In this document: in pieces, positions 17,196 to 33,020 of the stretch
Layout of the letters: each line of letters starts with the position of its first letter
Position numbering within the stretch: the first letter of the stretch is position 1
From: Leptospira interrogans
Lineage (GTDB): Bacteria > Spirochaetota > Leptospiria > Leptospirales > Leptospiraceae
Assembly: GCF_900156205.1 (NCBI RefSeq)
Contig: NZ_FTNA01000001.1
Location: forward strand, 124,001-188,000
DNA: 64,000 bases
Direction of reading: 5' to 3'
Translations under genes and position numbers: made by a program
The notes under the pieces: model-generated
The model's database searches: none
Seen by the model: the letters and a program-made list of their open reading frames with translations, nothing else
What the model was told of the DNA's origin: nothing

Positions 17196-17268
17196 AATAC
17201 GGAAATAAAATTAGAACATTCTTTTATTGTAAAATTTTGCTTAAGTTACGATTGCCTTATTTCCGAGG
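17196..17268 (-). promoter_or_regulatory. inverted repeat in the cobalamin leader (candidate expression platform)
   Basis: Between the riboswitch core and cbiX a perfect 9-base inverted repeat, CGGAAATAA (17200-17208) and TTATTTCCG (17257-17265), can form a stem with a 48-base loop in the leader RNA. No T-run follows it in the direction of transcription, so it is not a classic terminator. A role as part of the expression platform is inferred from position only. Confidence 0.35.
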
Positions 17269-17289
17269 TCGAAACGCACTTTCAGGAAT

Positions 17290-17480
17290 TTTCATAGGTC
17301 GTATTCTGACTTGAAATCTTTCTACTCGACACGCCTTCCCAGGTTGTCCCAGTGGCTTAGTATGTCTTTCGTCCTTCTTACAGCGGCGGATACCGTGACG
17401 GATTTTAACCGTCTTCCTATCTATGTGAAACATAGATAAACCCTATGAAAAAACTGTGCTTCCAGCAAGAAGCAAAACGA
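17290..17480 (-). promoter_or_regulatory. cobalamin (AdoCbl-type) riboswitch
   Basis: Read on the minus strand, the region contains the conserved cobalamin riboswitch blocks in order. These are a GGAAG element, GGTTAAAATCCGTCACGG (near 17395-17412), CCGCCGCTGTAAG, AAGCCACTGGG, a TGGGAAGG stem segment, and a B12-box-like AAGTCAGAATACGACC near 17296-17311. It lies about 220 bases before cbiX and is oriented toward it, so it should repress the whole 17-gene operon when adenosylcobalamin is abundant. Exact ends are approximate. Confidence 0.93.
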
Positions 17481-18272
17481 TTTTTTTGGAAAGTATATTT
17501 TTAAATTAGAAAATCAATTTTATGAGAAAATATTTTTACAATAAGTTTTAATACTTAAGTAATTAATTTGAAATAATATAATAATTTCATAAAATTATAA
17601 TTTATTTTATAATACTTGAGTATTGGTTTTTTCTAAAAACACGACCTGGATTCGTTCAGATTCTTATACTGAATTTAAATTATTGGAATATAAAGTATTA
17701 GAAGATTAAGCACTTATTATGTAGCTTTGGGTAGAAATTATAATTTTGGAATTTCGTATAAGTTTATGTATCAATTTACTTGAAAATTAAAAAATTAGGA
17801 ACTGTTTTAAAAGTTTAATCTTGCTGATTTACTGTTCGAAAGCATAAAACTACTCTGAACTTGTTCTAAATGTGGGATCTCACACAAAAAAGCCAGCGAT
17901 TTCAAATTAGATATAATTTCTGAATCTTTGTAAAATAGTCATTTATTCTGGTAGTAATTTGTGAGGAAACTCCACTGGATTTAACAATGAAAATACGATT
18001 TACGAGCCTATAAATTTCACAAAGGACTTAACCTGTGGGAACTACCACAATGGTAAATTTTTACAGTAAAACTTACAAAACCAGCTCATTCTTCGAAAGA
18101 GAAACCGAATTTGTAAAGATCAATGTAGGACTTCCTGTTTTTTTAAGTCTTTAGAAGTTAGAAAACAAAATCAATTATCTCTATAAATTAATGTGAATTT
18201 TGTAAGGAATTCTATGATTCGTTTTTCTGAAAAAAGTTGGAGTCTTGAACTTTACAGATCAATTCCGAAACT

Positions 18273-18340
18273 GTGGGAACTACTACAAATCACGATTTTA
18301 CAAATAAGTTTGGGAATGTAGGAACTCATACTTTTAGAAA
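18273..18340 (+). repeat. composite GTGGGAACT repeat, copy 1
   Basis: A 68-base unit: GTGGGAACTACTACAAATCA at the left, a spacer with ATTTTACAAATAAG, and a second motif GTAGGAACTCATACTTTTAG at the right. Near-identical units occur at 31994, 40596 and, inverted, at 37488, 44936 and 62622. Confidence 0.75.
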
Positions 18341-18473
18341 CGTTCTGATCTTACAAAACAAAATCGTTTAAAGTCTTCAGATGGATCGACTCAAGATTTA
18401 TAAAATTTTATTCTGCATGCGATTATTACTGATCCCTATCAAATTAGGGTACTACATAAAATACTAGATATTA

Positions 18474-18571
18474 GAATTGTTGAAAAATTAATTCTCTATG
18501 GGTTTTCGTTGTATGGAAACGGCCGATTGAAGCGTTTTGTTAATTGTTGTTATGGAATTTTTCAACAACTC
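18474..18571 (+). mobile_element. 98-bp MITE-like element, copy 1
   Basis: Terminal inverted repeats GAATTGTTGAAAAATT and AATTTTTCAACAACTC (14 of 16 pairs match) bound a 98-base unit with a TA on each side, as expected for a TA target-site duplication. The internal sequence includes CTATGGGTTTTCGTTGTATG. It encodes nothing. Closely matching copies are at 32601 and 36512. Confidence 0.75.
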
Positions 18572-19424
18572 TATTCTATTTTATAATTTTGAGTAAAAAA
18601 TAGAATTTCAAAATAAACTAAAATTCTGCACGTTTTTCATATCGAAAATATTTTACGATTTTATCAAGCCAGTGAAAAACTTAGAATTAAGATAAAAATT
18701 ATATCAGAGTTTATCCCAAAACCTCAAAGAAATTTTAAACGATAATCTTTAGATATTTTTAATAAGATGCAATAGTTCCTACAAATTCATAACCTTGCCC
18801 ACAAGTTAAATAGGATTTTAGAATCAGAATGAACTCAACAGAACGGGCTTTCTATGGATCGCCGTTCTGGGCTCAAAAAGGCACATTTTTCAAGTGTTCC
18901 GACAAGAATGAGTCTTTTTACTTGCAAAAAGTATGTTTTTCTGATAGAGAAAAATTTTCCGAACCTTACCACCCCACCCAAAAATAGGGAAAACTCAGCA
19001 CACGCTCTTTATGAATCGCGTTGTGGGTTGGTTATGCTACAAATTGGGTTACATTTGACGATTTACAAACTTTCTAACAGTTCTAATCTCGTTAAATTTT
19101 CGTAGTAGTTCCCACATTGGACGGTTTTAGGATACGTTTTAAAAAGGTTTAGAAATTCGAAACAAAACCAATTGTAAGAACTACCACGTTATATAAATTA
19201 CTAAAAAACTCTAACTACGAGTTTGCGAAAAAGTCAGAAATCCTACACACAAATCTTTTAAAAAGTGATACAAACAAAATCAAATTTACTTTTTAGAGTT
19301 GAAACCCCGTTGGATCCGATCTAAGATAAGGTCGTTCGAAGTTTTGGAATTCAATTGTAGGATTCTCAAAAATAGTTTTAAGAATCCTGCTTGACCCTCA
19401 AAAAAAGAAACGTATATATTTCGC

Positions 19425-21548
<2,124 letters not shown>

Positions 21549-21553
21549 GAATA

Positions 21554-22126
<573 letters not shown>

Positions 22127-22167
22127 AAAGATTGGACTTTTAAGAACAAGCGGATTTTATTTCCTAC

Positions 22168-24049
<1,882 letters not shown>

Positions 24050-24057
<8 letters not shown>

Positions 24058-24516
24058 ACAAAATCTGAAAGAAGAAATTTTAACTCTCAGAAAATTTAAA
24101 CGTTCTCTATTTGAACTCTACTGGGAAAAATTTGGAACTTTTTATTTACACGCCCTTCCTCATCCCCAATTGGTAATCGGTAAACGCGGATTAGTTGGAG
24201 ACGAACGGGAAGTTGGAATTGTTCTTGTATTTGGATCCAAGGGGGGAGTGAAAAACTTGGACCCTGTAGAAGAATGGATCTACGCCGAACTTCAGTTTGG
24301 TTATACCTGGGAAGAGGTTTTTATTCCTTGGGATTGTATATTACGTTATTTTGATAAAACCCAGACGGCTTTGACGAATATGAGAGTTTTCACAAAAGAA
24401 CAAGAGATTTTCAAAGAACTTTCGTCCGGTGAAAAAACAGTTTCAAAAAAGAAAAAAGATGAAGAGGGAGATTCGTCCAAAGTGATTCAAGTGAATTTTG
24501 GGAGTAAGTCAAAACA

Positions 24517-24520
<4 letters not shown>
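24050..24520 (+). CDS. SspB-like ClpXP adaptor candidate
   Basis: A 156-residue protein that I would place near the SspB family, which delivers ssrA-tagged proteins to ClpXP. It has an N-terminal helix, then LPHPQLVIGKRGLVGD, GIVLVFGSKGG and WIYAELQFGYTWEEVFIPWDCILRY. These read like the SspB substrate-binding beta-sandwich ('F-ARFGG---I-VP--AVLAIY'). A charged disordered linker (KKKKDEEGDSS) leads to a C-terminal KVIQVNFGSKSKQ tail, like the ClpX-docking tails of SspB proteins. It overlaps the dehydratase gene by 8 bases and the permease gene by 4. The assignment is by motif pattern only. Confidence 0.5.
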
Positions 24521-27456
<2,936 letters not shown>

Positions 27457-27484
27457 ATCAGTTATTTCAAAATCTTAAAGGAAG

Positions 27485-27585
27485 CCTCTATCAGGAGTTT
27501 TAAAAGTAGAAATGTCGTCAAATGGCTGTTTTACGTTGGGATTCTTCGCCAAACGTAATTGTTATTGGATTTGATAGAGGTTTTT
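27485..27585 (+). ncRNA. candidate structured RNA / htpX 3' element
   Basis: CCTCTATCA (27485-27493) pairs perfectly with TGATAGAGG (27572-27580), which is followed by TTTTT. Inside lies a second stem, TTACGTT...AACGTAA, with adjoining GG/CC pairs (about 27531-27557). The result is a roughly 96-base RNA with a closing stem and U-run. It could be a small RNA or a large terminator-like 3' end of htpX. I do not recognise a known family. Confidence 0.4.
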
Positions 27586-27628
27586 CAAATTAAAAGATTC
27601 TGTAAGTGAGTCGAAAGACATAAAATCG

Positions 27629-27656
27629 GCCCGGTTTTGTTTACCGGGCTTTTTTA
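27629..27656 (+). terminator. intrinsic terminator after htpX
   Basis: A GCCCGG stem, a 9-base loop (TTTTGTTTA) and CCGGGC are followed by a run of six T residues. Only the plus strand has the T-run, so it should end transcription coming from htpX or from the structured element before it. Confidence 0.85.
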
Positions 27657-27730
27657 TATTTAGGACAAAAAAGAATTGTTTGAAATGGATTGGATTTTTT
27701 GAATAGAACCCATAAATTAATATGAGTTCG

Positions 27731-27850
27731 GTAATCAATGCGAAAGTGATTCATATGTTGCACCTGTCGAACCACCCGGAAAAACTCTCTAAGTATAGGC
27801 ATTCAGGAAGTGAGGCATCAAGTTTAAGGAAGCGTTTTGCTGAGTTCAAC
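27731..27850 (+). repeat. degraded dispersed repeat, family 3
   Basis: The segment AATCAATGCGAAAGTGATT, then TCGAACCACCCGGAAAAACT, a 'CTCTCTAAGTATAGGCATTC' block and GCTGAGTTCAACAC resemble the gaps at 36741-36900, 40867-41000 (inverted in part) and 62900-62995. No reading frame is conserved. Confidence 0.5.
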
Positions 27851-27976
27851 ACAACTTGCAGAGCAACCATCCATAGAATTATGCGCTGAAGCAAGCAACA
27901 TTGAATTTTTTATTTGCCAGAATTTTTCTCACACCGAATTTACGTTAAATTAAAAATTTTGAGACGTAAAATTTAG

Positions 27977-28510
27977 ATGTCCATTGTTAAATCCAAAATT
28001 AGAACCATACCTGACTATCCAAAACCCGGAATCTTATTTCGTGATATAACCTCTCTTCTATTAGATCCAGAAGGACTTGCACTCACCATTGGTACCTTTG
28101 TAAACCGTTATCAAGGGAAAGGGATTACAAAAGTAGCTGGAATCGAAGCCAGAGGTTTTCTCACTGGCGCTCCTTTAGCCTTTCAGCTTGGAGTCGGTTT
28201 TATTCCTATACGCAAGAAAGGAAAATTACCTTCTGAAACCGTGTCGGAAGAATACGATTTAGAATACGGAAAAGACGTAATTGAAGTTCATAAAGATTCG
28301 ATCCAACCTGGAGATAAAATTCTTCTGATGGACGATTTAATCGCGACCGGTGGGACCATGATTGCTGCAGTAAAACTTCTCAAAAAGTTAGGAGCGGAAA
28401 TTTATGAAGCCGGAGTGATTATAGATCTTCCTGATTTAGGAGGACGTAAAAAACTTCAAGAAGAACTCAAGGTTCCGGTTTTTTCGATTTGTGAGTTCGA
28501 AGGCCATTAG
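27977..28510 (+). CDS. apt: adenine phosphoribosyltransferase
   Basis: A 177-residue Apt that converts adenine and PRPP to AMP in purine salvage. The PRPP-binding loop [18 protein letters not shown] is diagnostic, with [14 protein letters not shown] near the N terminus and [18 protein letters not shown] upstream, as in other bacterial Apt proteins. Length is normal. It is separated by 37 bases from the protease gene downstream on the same strand, so the three genes 27977-31660 may be cotranscribed. Confidence 0.96.
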
Positions 28511-28547
28511 AAAATTCTAAAATACGAATGTTATTAAGGAGATTTCA

Positions 28548-30062
28548 TTGACGGCAATATTATCATTTTCTTTTAGAATCTGGAATAAAATCTTTTTTAA
28601 AAAAGCGAATCGTTTTTTTTCGCTTGGATTCATACTTTTTATACAGTCAGGGATTTATGCCGTCGAAAACCCACTACCCTTTGACGAACTTAGAAAAGGA
28701 GTTGTACAAATTCGAGTTTATTCGCAAGCGGTCAATCCGTTTACTCCTTGGACGACAGATGCAGTCCGGGCGGGTTCTGGAACTGGTTTTTTAATCGGAA
28801 ATAAAAGAATTCTAACCAATGCACACGTAGTTTCCAATGCTAAATTTGTTCAGGTTCAGAGATACAATCAAACAGAATGGTACGGAGTAAAAATTCTTCA
28901 CTTAGCTCATGATTGTGACTTAGCAGTTTTAGAAGCGGAAAATCCTGAGTTCTATAAGGATTCCAGAGATTTACAACTCGGAGAAATTCCAGAGCTCAAT
29001 TCCCCTTTGATCGTAGTAGGTTATCCGATCGGAGGCAATAAAGTTTCGGTTACTCGCGGAATTGTATCCAGAAAAGATCAATCGGTTTATTCTCATTCTG
29101 CGGTAGACAGTCATTTGGTTTTACAAGTAGATGCAGCGATCAATCCCGGAAATTCCGGAGGGCCCGCAATTCAAGACGACAAAGTAGTAGGAGTTGCGTT
29201 TCAAGTAGCGACTAAAGGAGAAAATATAGGTTATCTCATCCCTACAAACGTTATACGTCATTTCCTTAAGGATATTGAAGACGGAAAATACGATGGATAT
29301 GTGGAATTAGGAGTGCGAACTCTCAATTCGTTTAACGTATTTCTTAGAAAAGCAAAGGGAATTCCGGATCATTTGGAAGGTGTTTTTGTTTCTAAAGTTT
29401 TAAAAAATGGTTCCGCTGAAAATCATTTAAAAGAAGGAGATTTTCTTTTAGAAATTGACGGACAACCAATTGGAAAAAACGGAACCGTTATGCAGGACAA
29501 GGACGCAAGAGTGGACTTTGTAGAAATCGTAGATAACAAACACGCGGGAGATAAAATTTCTTTTAAATTGTATCGAGAAGGAAAAGAAATATCGGTGTCT
29601 TTCCCGGCGCGTCGTATGTCCGATTTCGATTTTATGAGAAATCAATACGATCGATCATATGACTTCGAAATGATTGGTGGGCTATTATTTCAAGAGATAT
29701 CTCGAGATTTAATTACTAGTTGGGGTCGAAGTGGAAACACTTCTGGAGGAAGTCAGTTATTATATAGATTTTTTTATTTTATAGAAGATGGACTCAATCG
29801 AACTAAAAAGACAGACGTAGTTTTATATAGAAAACTTTCTCATCCGGTAAATTCTTCCTCGGATTATTTTGTAAATATGATTTTAGAATCCGTGAATGGA
29901 ATACCTGTTGGAGAATTAAAGGATCTGAAAAAAATTTTAAAAGAATCCAAAGATAAATATCTACGTTTGAAATTTTTAGATATTCAAGTTCCTCTCATTC
30001 TAAATCGTGAAGAAGCGGAAAAAGCAGACGAAAAAATCCGTAAAATTTACGGTCTGGAATAA
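28548..30062 (+). CDS. exported HtrA-like trypsin-type serine protease with PDZ domain
   Basis: A 504-residue protease. The start is TTG (28548), chosen because AAGGAG lies 6 bases before it and no in-frame ATG fits. A hydrophobic segment (about residues 24-38) acts as signal or anchor. The catalytic triad is complete: His93 (TNAHVV), Asp124 (DCDLAVL) and Ser203 (NPGNSGGP). A PDZ-like domain follows at about 270-360 (GVFVSKVLKNGSAENHLKEGDFLLEIDGQ), and a second degenerate PDZ-like stretch near the C terminus (SVNGIPVGELKDLKKILKE). It probably acts in the periplasm or outside the cell. The next gene, 14 bases on, is an inactive-looking paralogue. Confidence 0.85.
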   Translation: MTAILSFSFRIWNKIFFKKANRFFSLGFILFIQSGIYAVENPLPFDELRKGVVQIRVYSQAVNPFTPWTTDAVRAGSGTGFLIGNKRILTNAHVVSNAKFVQVQRYNQTEWYGVKILHLAHDCDLAVLEAENPEFYKDSRDLQLGEIPELNSPLIVVGYPIGGNKVSVTRGIVSRKDQSVYSHSAVDSHLVLQVDAAINPGNSGGPAIQDDKVVGVAFQVATKGENIGYLIPTNVIRHFLKDIEDGKYDGYVELGVRTLNSFNVFLRKAKGIPDHLEGVFVSKVLKNGSAENHLKEGDFLLEIDGQPIGKNGTVMQDKDARVDFVEIVDNKHAGDKISFKLYREGKEISVSFPARRMSDFDFMRNQYDRSYDFEMIGGLLFQEISRDLITSWGRSGNTSGGSQLLYRFFYFIEDGLNRTKKTDVVLYRKLSHPVNSSSDYFVNMILESVNGIPVGELKDLKKILKESKDKYLRLKFLDIQVPLILNREEAEKADEKIRKIYGLE

Positions 30063-30076
30063 TTAAGGAAATTATA

Positions 30077-31660
30077 ATGTTACGAATCTGGATCATAACA
30101 ATATTAGTCTGTTTTTCGTTCGAAGTTTTGGCGGAGATTTCTTCAAAGAGAGAATCCAATCGAATTCTCATTAAAAAAAATCTTTCTAAAGCGAAGGAAG
30201 TTGATCCCGATAAAAAAAAGGAATTTTTGTCCACCAAAGAAAGTTCAATTTTATCCACTCAAGGAACGTATCATAAAAGTATTGTTCAAATTAAAGTTAC
30301 ATTTCAAGAACCGGAATATCATCAACCTTGGAAGAAAAAAAATCCTAGGGTTCGCAGAGGAGTGGGTATTGTTACGGAGGAAAATCAGATCCTAATTCCC
30401 TATTCTCTTTTACCAAATGCAACTTTAATCGAAGTAAAAAAATATTCTTCCTATTCAGAAATAAAAGCGACTGCATTTCGTATGGACCCGGAAGCTAATT
30501 TGGCGCTTCTTCTTGTAGAAAAAAAGGATTTTTTTCAAGATTTAGTTCCTCTTAAATTTTCTCCGATTGTAGTATTTCCAAAACAAACAAACGTTTATCA
30601 ACTCGATAATTCGGGTTCGATCCAAGCTACGAGTGTTTCACTTTTGAGTATGGACATGGATCAGATGCCTCTGGGTCAAGTTGAACTTCCGGTTGTGGAT
30701 GTAAGTTCCAGTGAAGGTTTAAACGGTTTTGGAGAAGTCGTGATTGAAAATGGAAAGGTTTCCGGTATTTTGTACGAATTTACTTCGGGTAAAAATTCAG
30801 GTAGAATGATTCCTTCTTTTATCATTCAAAAATTCTTAACTACTTCTGGTCCTGACGTTTTTGGTTATAAAGGATTTCGTTTCCGCCCAATGACCGATGG
30901 CTCTGTAAAAAAATATTATGGTATGGAAAAATCTGATTCTGGAATTCTAGTTGCAGATGTAATTCCAGGGTCATCAGCAAGTGGTGTACTCAAATTAGAA
31001 GATATTATTTTAGAATTCGGCGGTAAGAATGTAGATTCTAAAGGATATATAGAACATCCTTTATACGGGAAACAAGTTCTTTCCTTTTTAGCACATACAG
31101 GGGATTTGTTCGGATATTCTTTAGGCAAAGAAATTCCAATTCTAGTATTACGAAATAAGCAGAAGATCCGTTTGAGTATGAAATTGAAACCATTTCCTTA
31201 TTCTGCGGTTCGAATTCCGTTTAAAAATATTCCCACTTCCAACGATTTTGCCGTAGAAGGTGGTTTTGTTTTTCTAGAACTTTCCGAAGCCCTCTTAGAA
31301 GAATGGGGAAAGGATTGGAGATCTAGAGTGGATCGCAAACTTCTTTATCTCTACGATTACTATAAGTTTCACGAAAAGGAAGATGGCGTAGGAAAGATCG
31401 TTCTTCTATCTCAGGTTCTTCCAGACGAATCCAATAACGGTTTCCACGATCTGAGTTTTAAAATCGTAGAAAAGATAGATGGTCAAAATGTAAAATCTGT
31501 TCGAGATTTAAGACAAATTATAAAACACGGTAAATCGGAATACGCTTTGATTTCTTTAGATGATGGAACTGAAATCGCCTTGAATCGAAAAGAACTTCCG
31601 GAAATCAACGAAAGAATTTATAAAAGTTATAAAATTCGTTTTTCGGAAAATGGACATTGA
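30077..31660 (+). CDS. catalytically dead paralogue of the HtrA-like protease
   Basis: A 527-residue protein with an N-terminal signal peptide (IITILVCFSFEVLAE). It aligns by eye with the preceding protease along its length, but the triad is lost. The His position reads IPYSLL (Ser110), the Asp position EANLALL (Asn141), and the GNSGGP block is replaced by EGLNGFGE (about 213-220). The PDZ-like region (SGILVADVIPGSSASGVLKLEDIILEFGGK, about 305-335) and the C-terminal second repeat (VEKIDGQNVKSVRDLRQII) are kept. Retaining the scaffold without the triad suggests a pseudoprotease that regulates or chaperones with its neighbour, which it follows by 14 bases. Confidence 0.75.
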   Translation: MLRIWIITILVCFSFEVLAEISSKRESNRILIKKNLSKAKEVDPDKKKEFLSTKESSILSTQGTYHKSIVQIKVTFQEPEYHQPWKKKNPRVRRGVGIVTEENQILIPYSLLPNATLIEVKKYSSYSEIKATAFRMDPEANLALLLVEKKDFFQDLVPLKFSPIVVFPKQTNVYQLDNSGSIQATSVSLLSMDMDQMPLGQVELPVVDVSSSEGLNGFGEVVIENGKVSGILYEFTSGKNSGRMIPSFIIQKFLTTSGPDVFGYKGFRFRPMTDGSVKKYYGMEKSDSGILVADVIPGSSASGVLKLEDIILEFGGKNVDSKGYIEHPLYGKQVLSFLAHTGDLFGYSLGKEIPILVLRNKQKIRLSMKLKPFPYSAVRIPFKNIPTSNDFAVEGGFVFLELSEALLEEWGKDWRSRVDRKLLYLYDYYKFHEKEDGVGKIVLLSQVLPDESNNGFHDLSFKIVEKIDGQNVKSVRDLRQIIKHGKSEYALISLDDGTEIALNRKELPEINERIYKSYKIRFSENGH

Positions 31661-31993
31661 TTCTAGGAAAATATAAATCCTAGTTAGCGTAAATTCATCG
31701 ATTTTTCTGCAAAGTTAACTATTACAAATCTTTATTTCATAATGAAATATTTAATTTGAGTTCGACGTAAGAAACCCATAATTCTGAAAAAAAGTTAGAA
31801 TCTGAATTTTACAGATTGATTTTTTAAATGTGGGAACTACCACAATTTATAAAATAAAAGTTTATAACAATTGAATCTGTTGTATTCAAGTGGGAACTAC
31901 TACAAAACTTAGATTTGTCATCTAAAAATGATGTGGAAAACTACATCATTTTATAAAAGAGAATTTTATAATAATTGAATCTATCATATTCAA

Positions 31994-32065
31994 GTGTAGG
32001 AACTATTACAAATCACGATTTTACGAACAAATTCTAAAATTGTAGGAACTCATACTTTTAGAAAA
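31994..32065 (+). repeat. composite GTGGGAACT repeat, copy 2
   Basis: GTGTAGGAACTATTACAAAT begins the unit, and ATTGTAGGAACTCATACTTT near the right end matches copies at 18273 and 40596. The spacer CACGATTTTACGAACAAATT is shared with the copy at 40596. Confidence 0.75.
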
Positions 32066-32600
32066 TCTTTACTCGCGTTAAAATGGGATTTAAATTTTTA
32101 TGATAGTCGTAAAACAGCAGTTTTATGCAAAAATCTGATTGGACGATGATTCCTTTGTATTTTCTAGTAGTTCCTACAATTTTCAAAGATTAACTGGTAA
32201 ATCCACGATTTGTGATAGTTCCTTACAAATTAAGTTCCGTTATAAATTTTCAAACATTCATTTTTTATGATTAGAGTTCGGGTGGTTCTCACAAATTAAG
32301 TCACATTACAAATTTTTAAACGTTTATTTTTTATAGAAAAATAGGGTTTTTATAAAACGAATTTCTTACGCCGAATTTCACATTCTTTAGAATTTCTTCG
32401 AGAGAATAATCCGAAAGGTTTGGTTTATTGCCTGTTGCCGCAACTAATAAGATCTCCACCACAATATCACTTTAAAAAAGTAAAATATTCGAATATCCTA
32501 AATTCTAAGTTCGCGTAAAACCTGATCCGAAAACTCAACGGCATAACAGGTTGTATTTTAGAAATATATCAAAATGTAGGAATTCGGATTTTTATTAATA

Positions 32601-32698
32601 GAATTGTTGAAAAATTAATTCTCTATGGGTTTTCGTTGTATGGAAACGGTCGATTGAAGCGTTTTGTTAATTGTTGCTATGGAATTTTTCAACAACTC
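32601..32698 (+). mobile_element. 98-bp MITE-like element, copy 2
   Basis: Same length and orientation as the copy at 18474, with TA on both sides (32599-32600 and 32699-32700). Only two or three substitutions are visible between the two, for example ACGGCC versus ACGGTC, indicating fairly recent spread. Confidence 0.75.
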
Positions 32699-33020
32699 TA
32701 ATAAACAAGTAAACTATTGATCCTGATAAAATAGATACCGTAAATTTTCATCGCAAAATACAATTTTAATATAAAATACTAAATTATACAGTTCTTGAGT
32801 AGTAGAAAATTTTGAATAATTTTTACATAGTTCTTAATAATATCTTTTACTCAAACAGAACGTATCATAAAAATTCACAATTACTTAACTTTATACAGAT
32901 TCGTAAAAAATTCTTTCTGATTACTTTATATGAACTTTCGTGTTAATCCGAAATGAAATACAAGCGCTTCAACTTGTTTTTATGGATCAAATTTGTTTGG
33001 AGATTTCTGATAAAATACGG

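Larger units (their letters stand above)
17481..19424. other. 1.9 kb non-coding, repeat-rich region
   Basis: No gene was found. The stretch is very AT-rich and full of dispersed repeats: GTGGGAACTACCACAA-type motifs (for example 18035-18050 and, inverted, about 19103-19116), a 70-base composite repeat at 18273-18340 and a MITE-like element at 18474-18571. An 83-codon open frame (18854-19105) has no plausible start signal. Its GCTTTCTATGGATCGC segment resembles another gap near 41077-41092. The riboswitch promoter and the promoter of the gene at 19425 must lie at its two ends. Confidence 0.7.
27457..27976. other. non-coding region between htpX and apt
   Basis: No gene. It holds a nested hairpin region (27485-27585), a strong intrinsic terminator (27629-27656) and a degraded dispersed repeat (27731-27850) related to sequences at 36741, 40867 and 62900. 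Confidence 0.6.
31661..33020. other. 1.36 kb non-coding, repeat-rich region
   Basis: No gene. It begins with a small CTAGGA...TCCTAG hairpin (about 31663-31683) just after the pseudoprotease stop. It carries single GTGGGAACT motifs (31830, 31890, 32165), a composite repeat (31994-32065), a MITE copy (32601-32698) and a TTTTATGCAAAAAT segment shared with the window's left edge. Confidence 0.65.

Noticed and set aside
18854..19105. 83-codon open frame in the 1.9 kb gap
   Set aside because: Repeat-derived sequence, no start signal, no recognisable motif.
18273..19120. Possible CRISPR array from repeated GTGGGAACT motifs
   Set aside because: Spacing is irregular, motifs lie in both orientations across the whole window, and no cas genes are present.
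31661..31690. CTAGGA...TCCTAG hairpin as a terminator
   Set aside because: The stem is short and no T-run follows, so it is only noted in the gap description.
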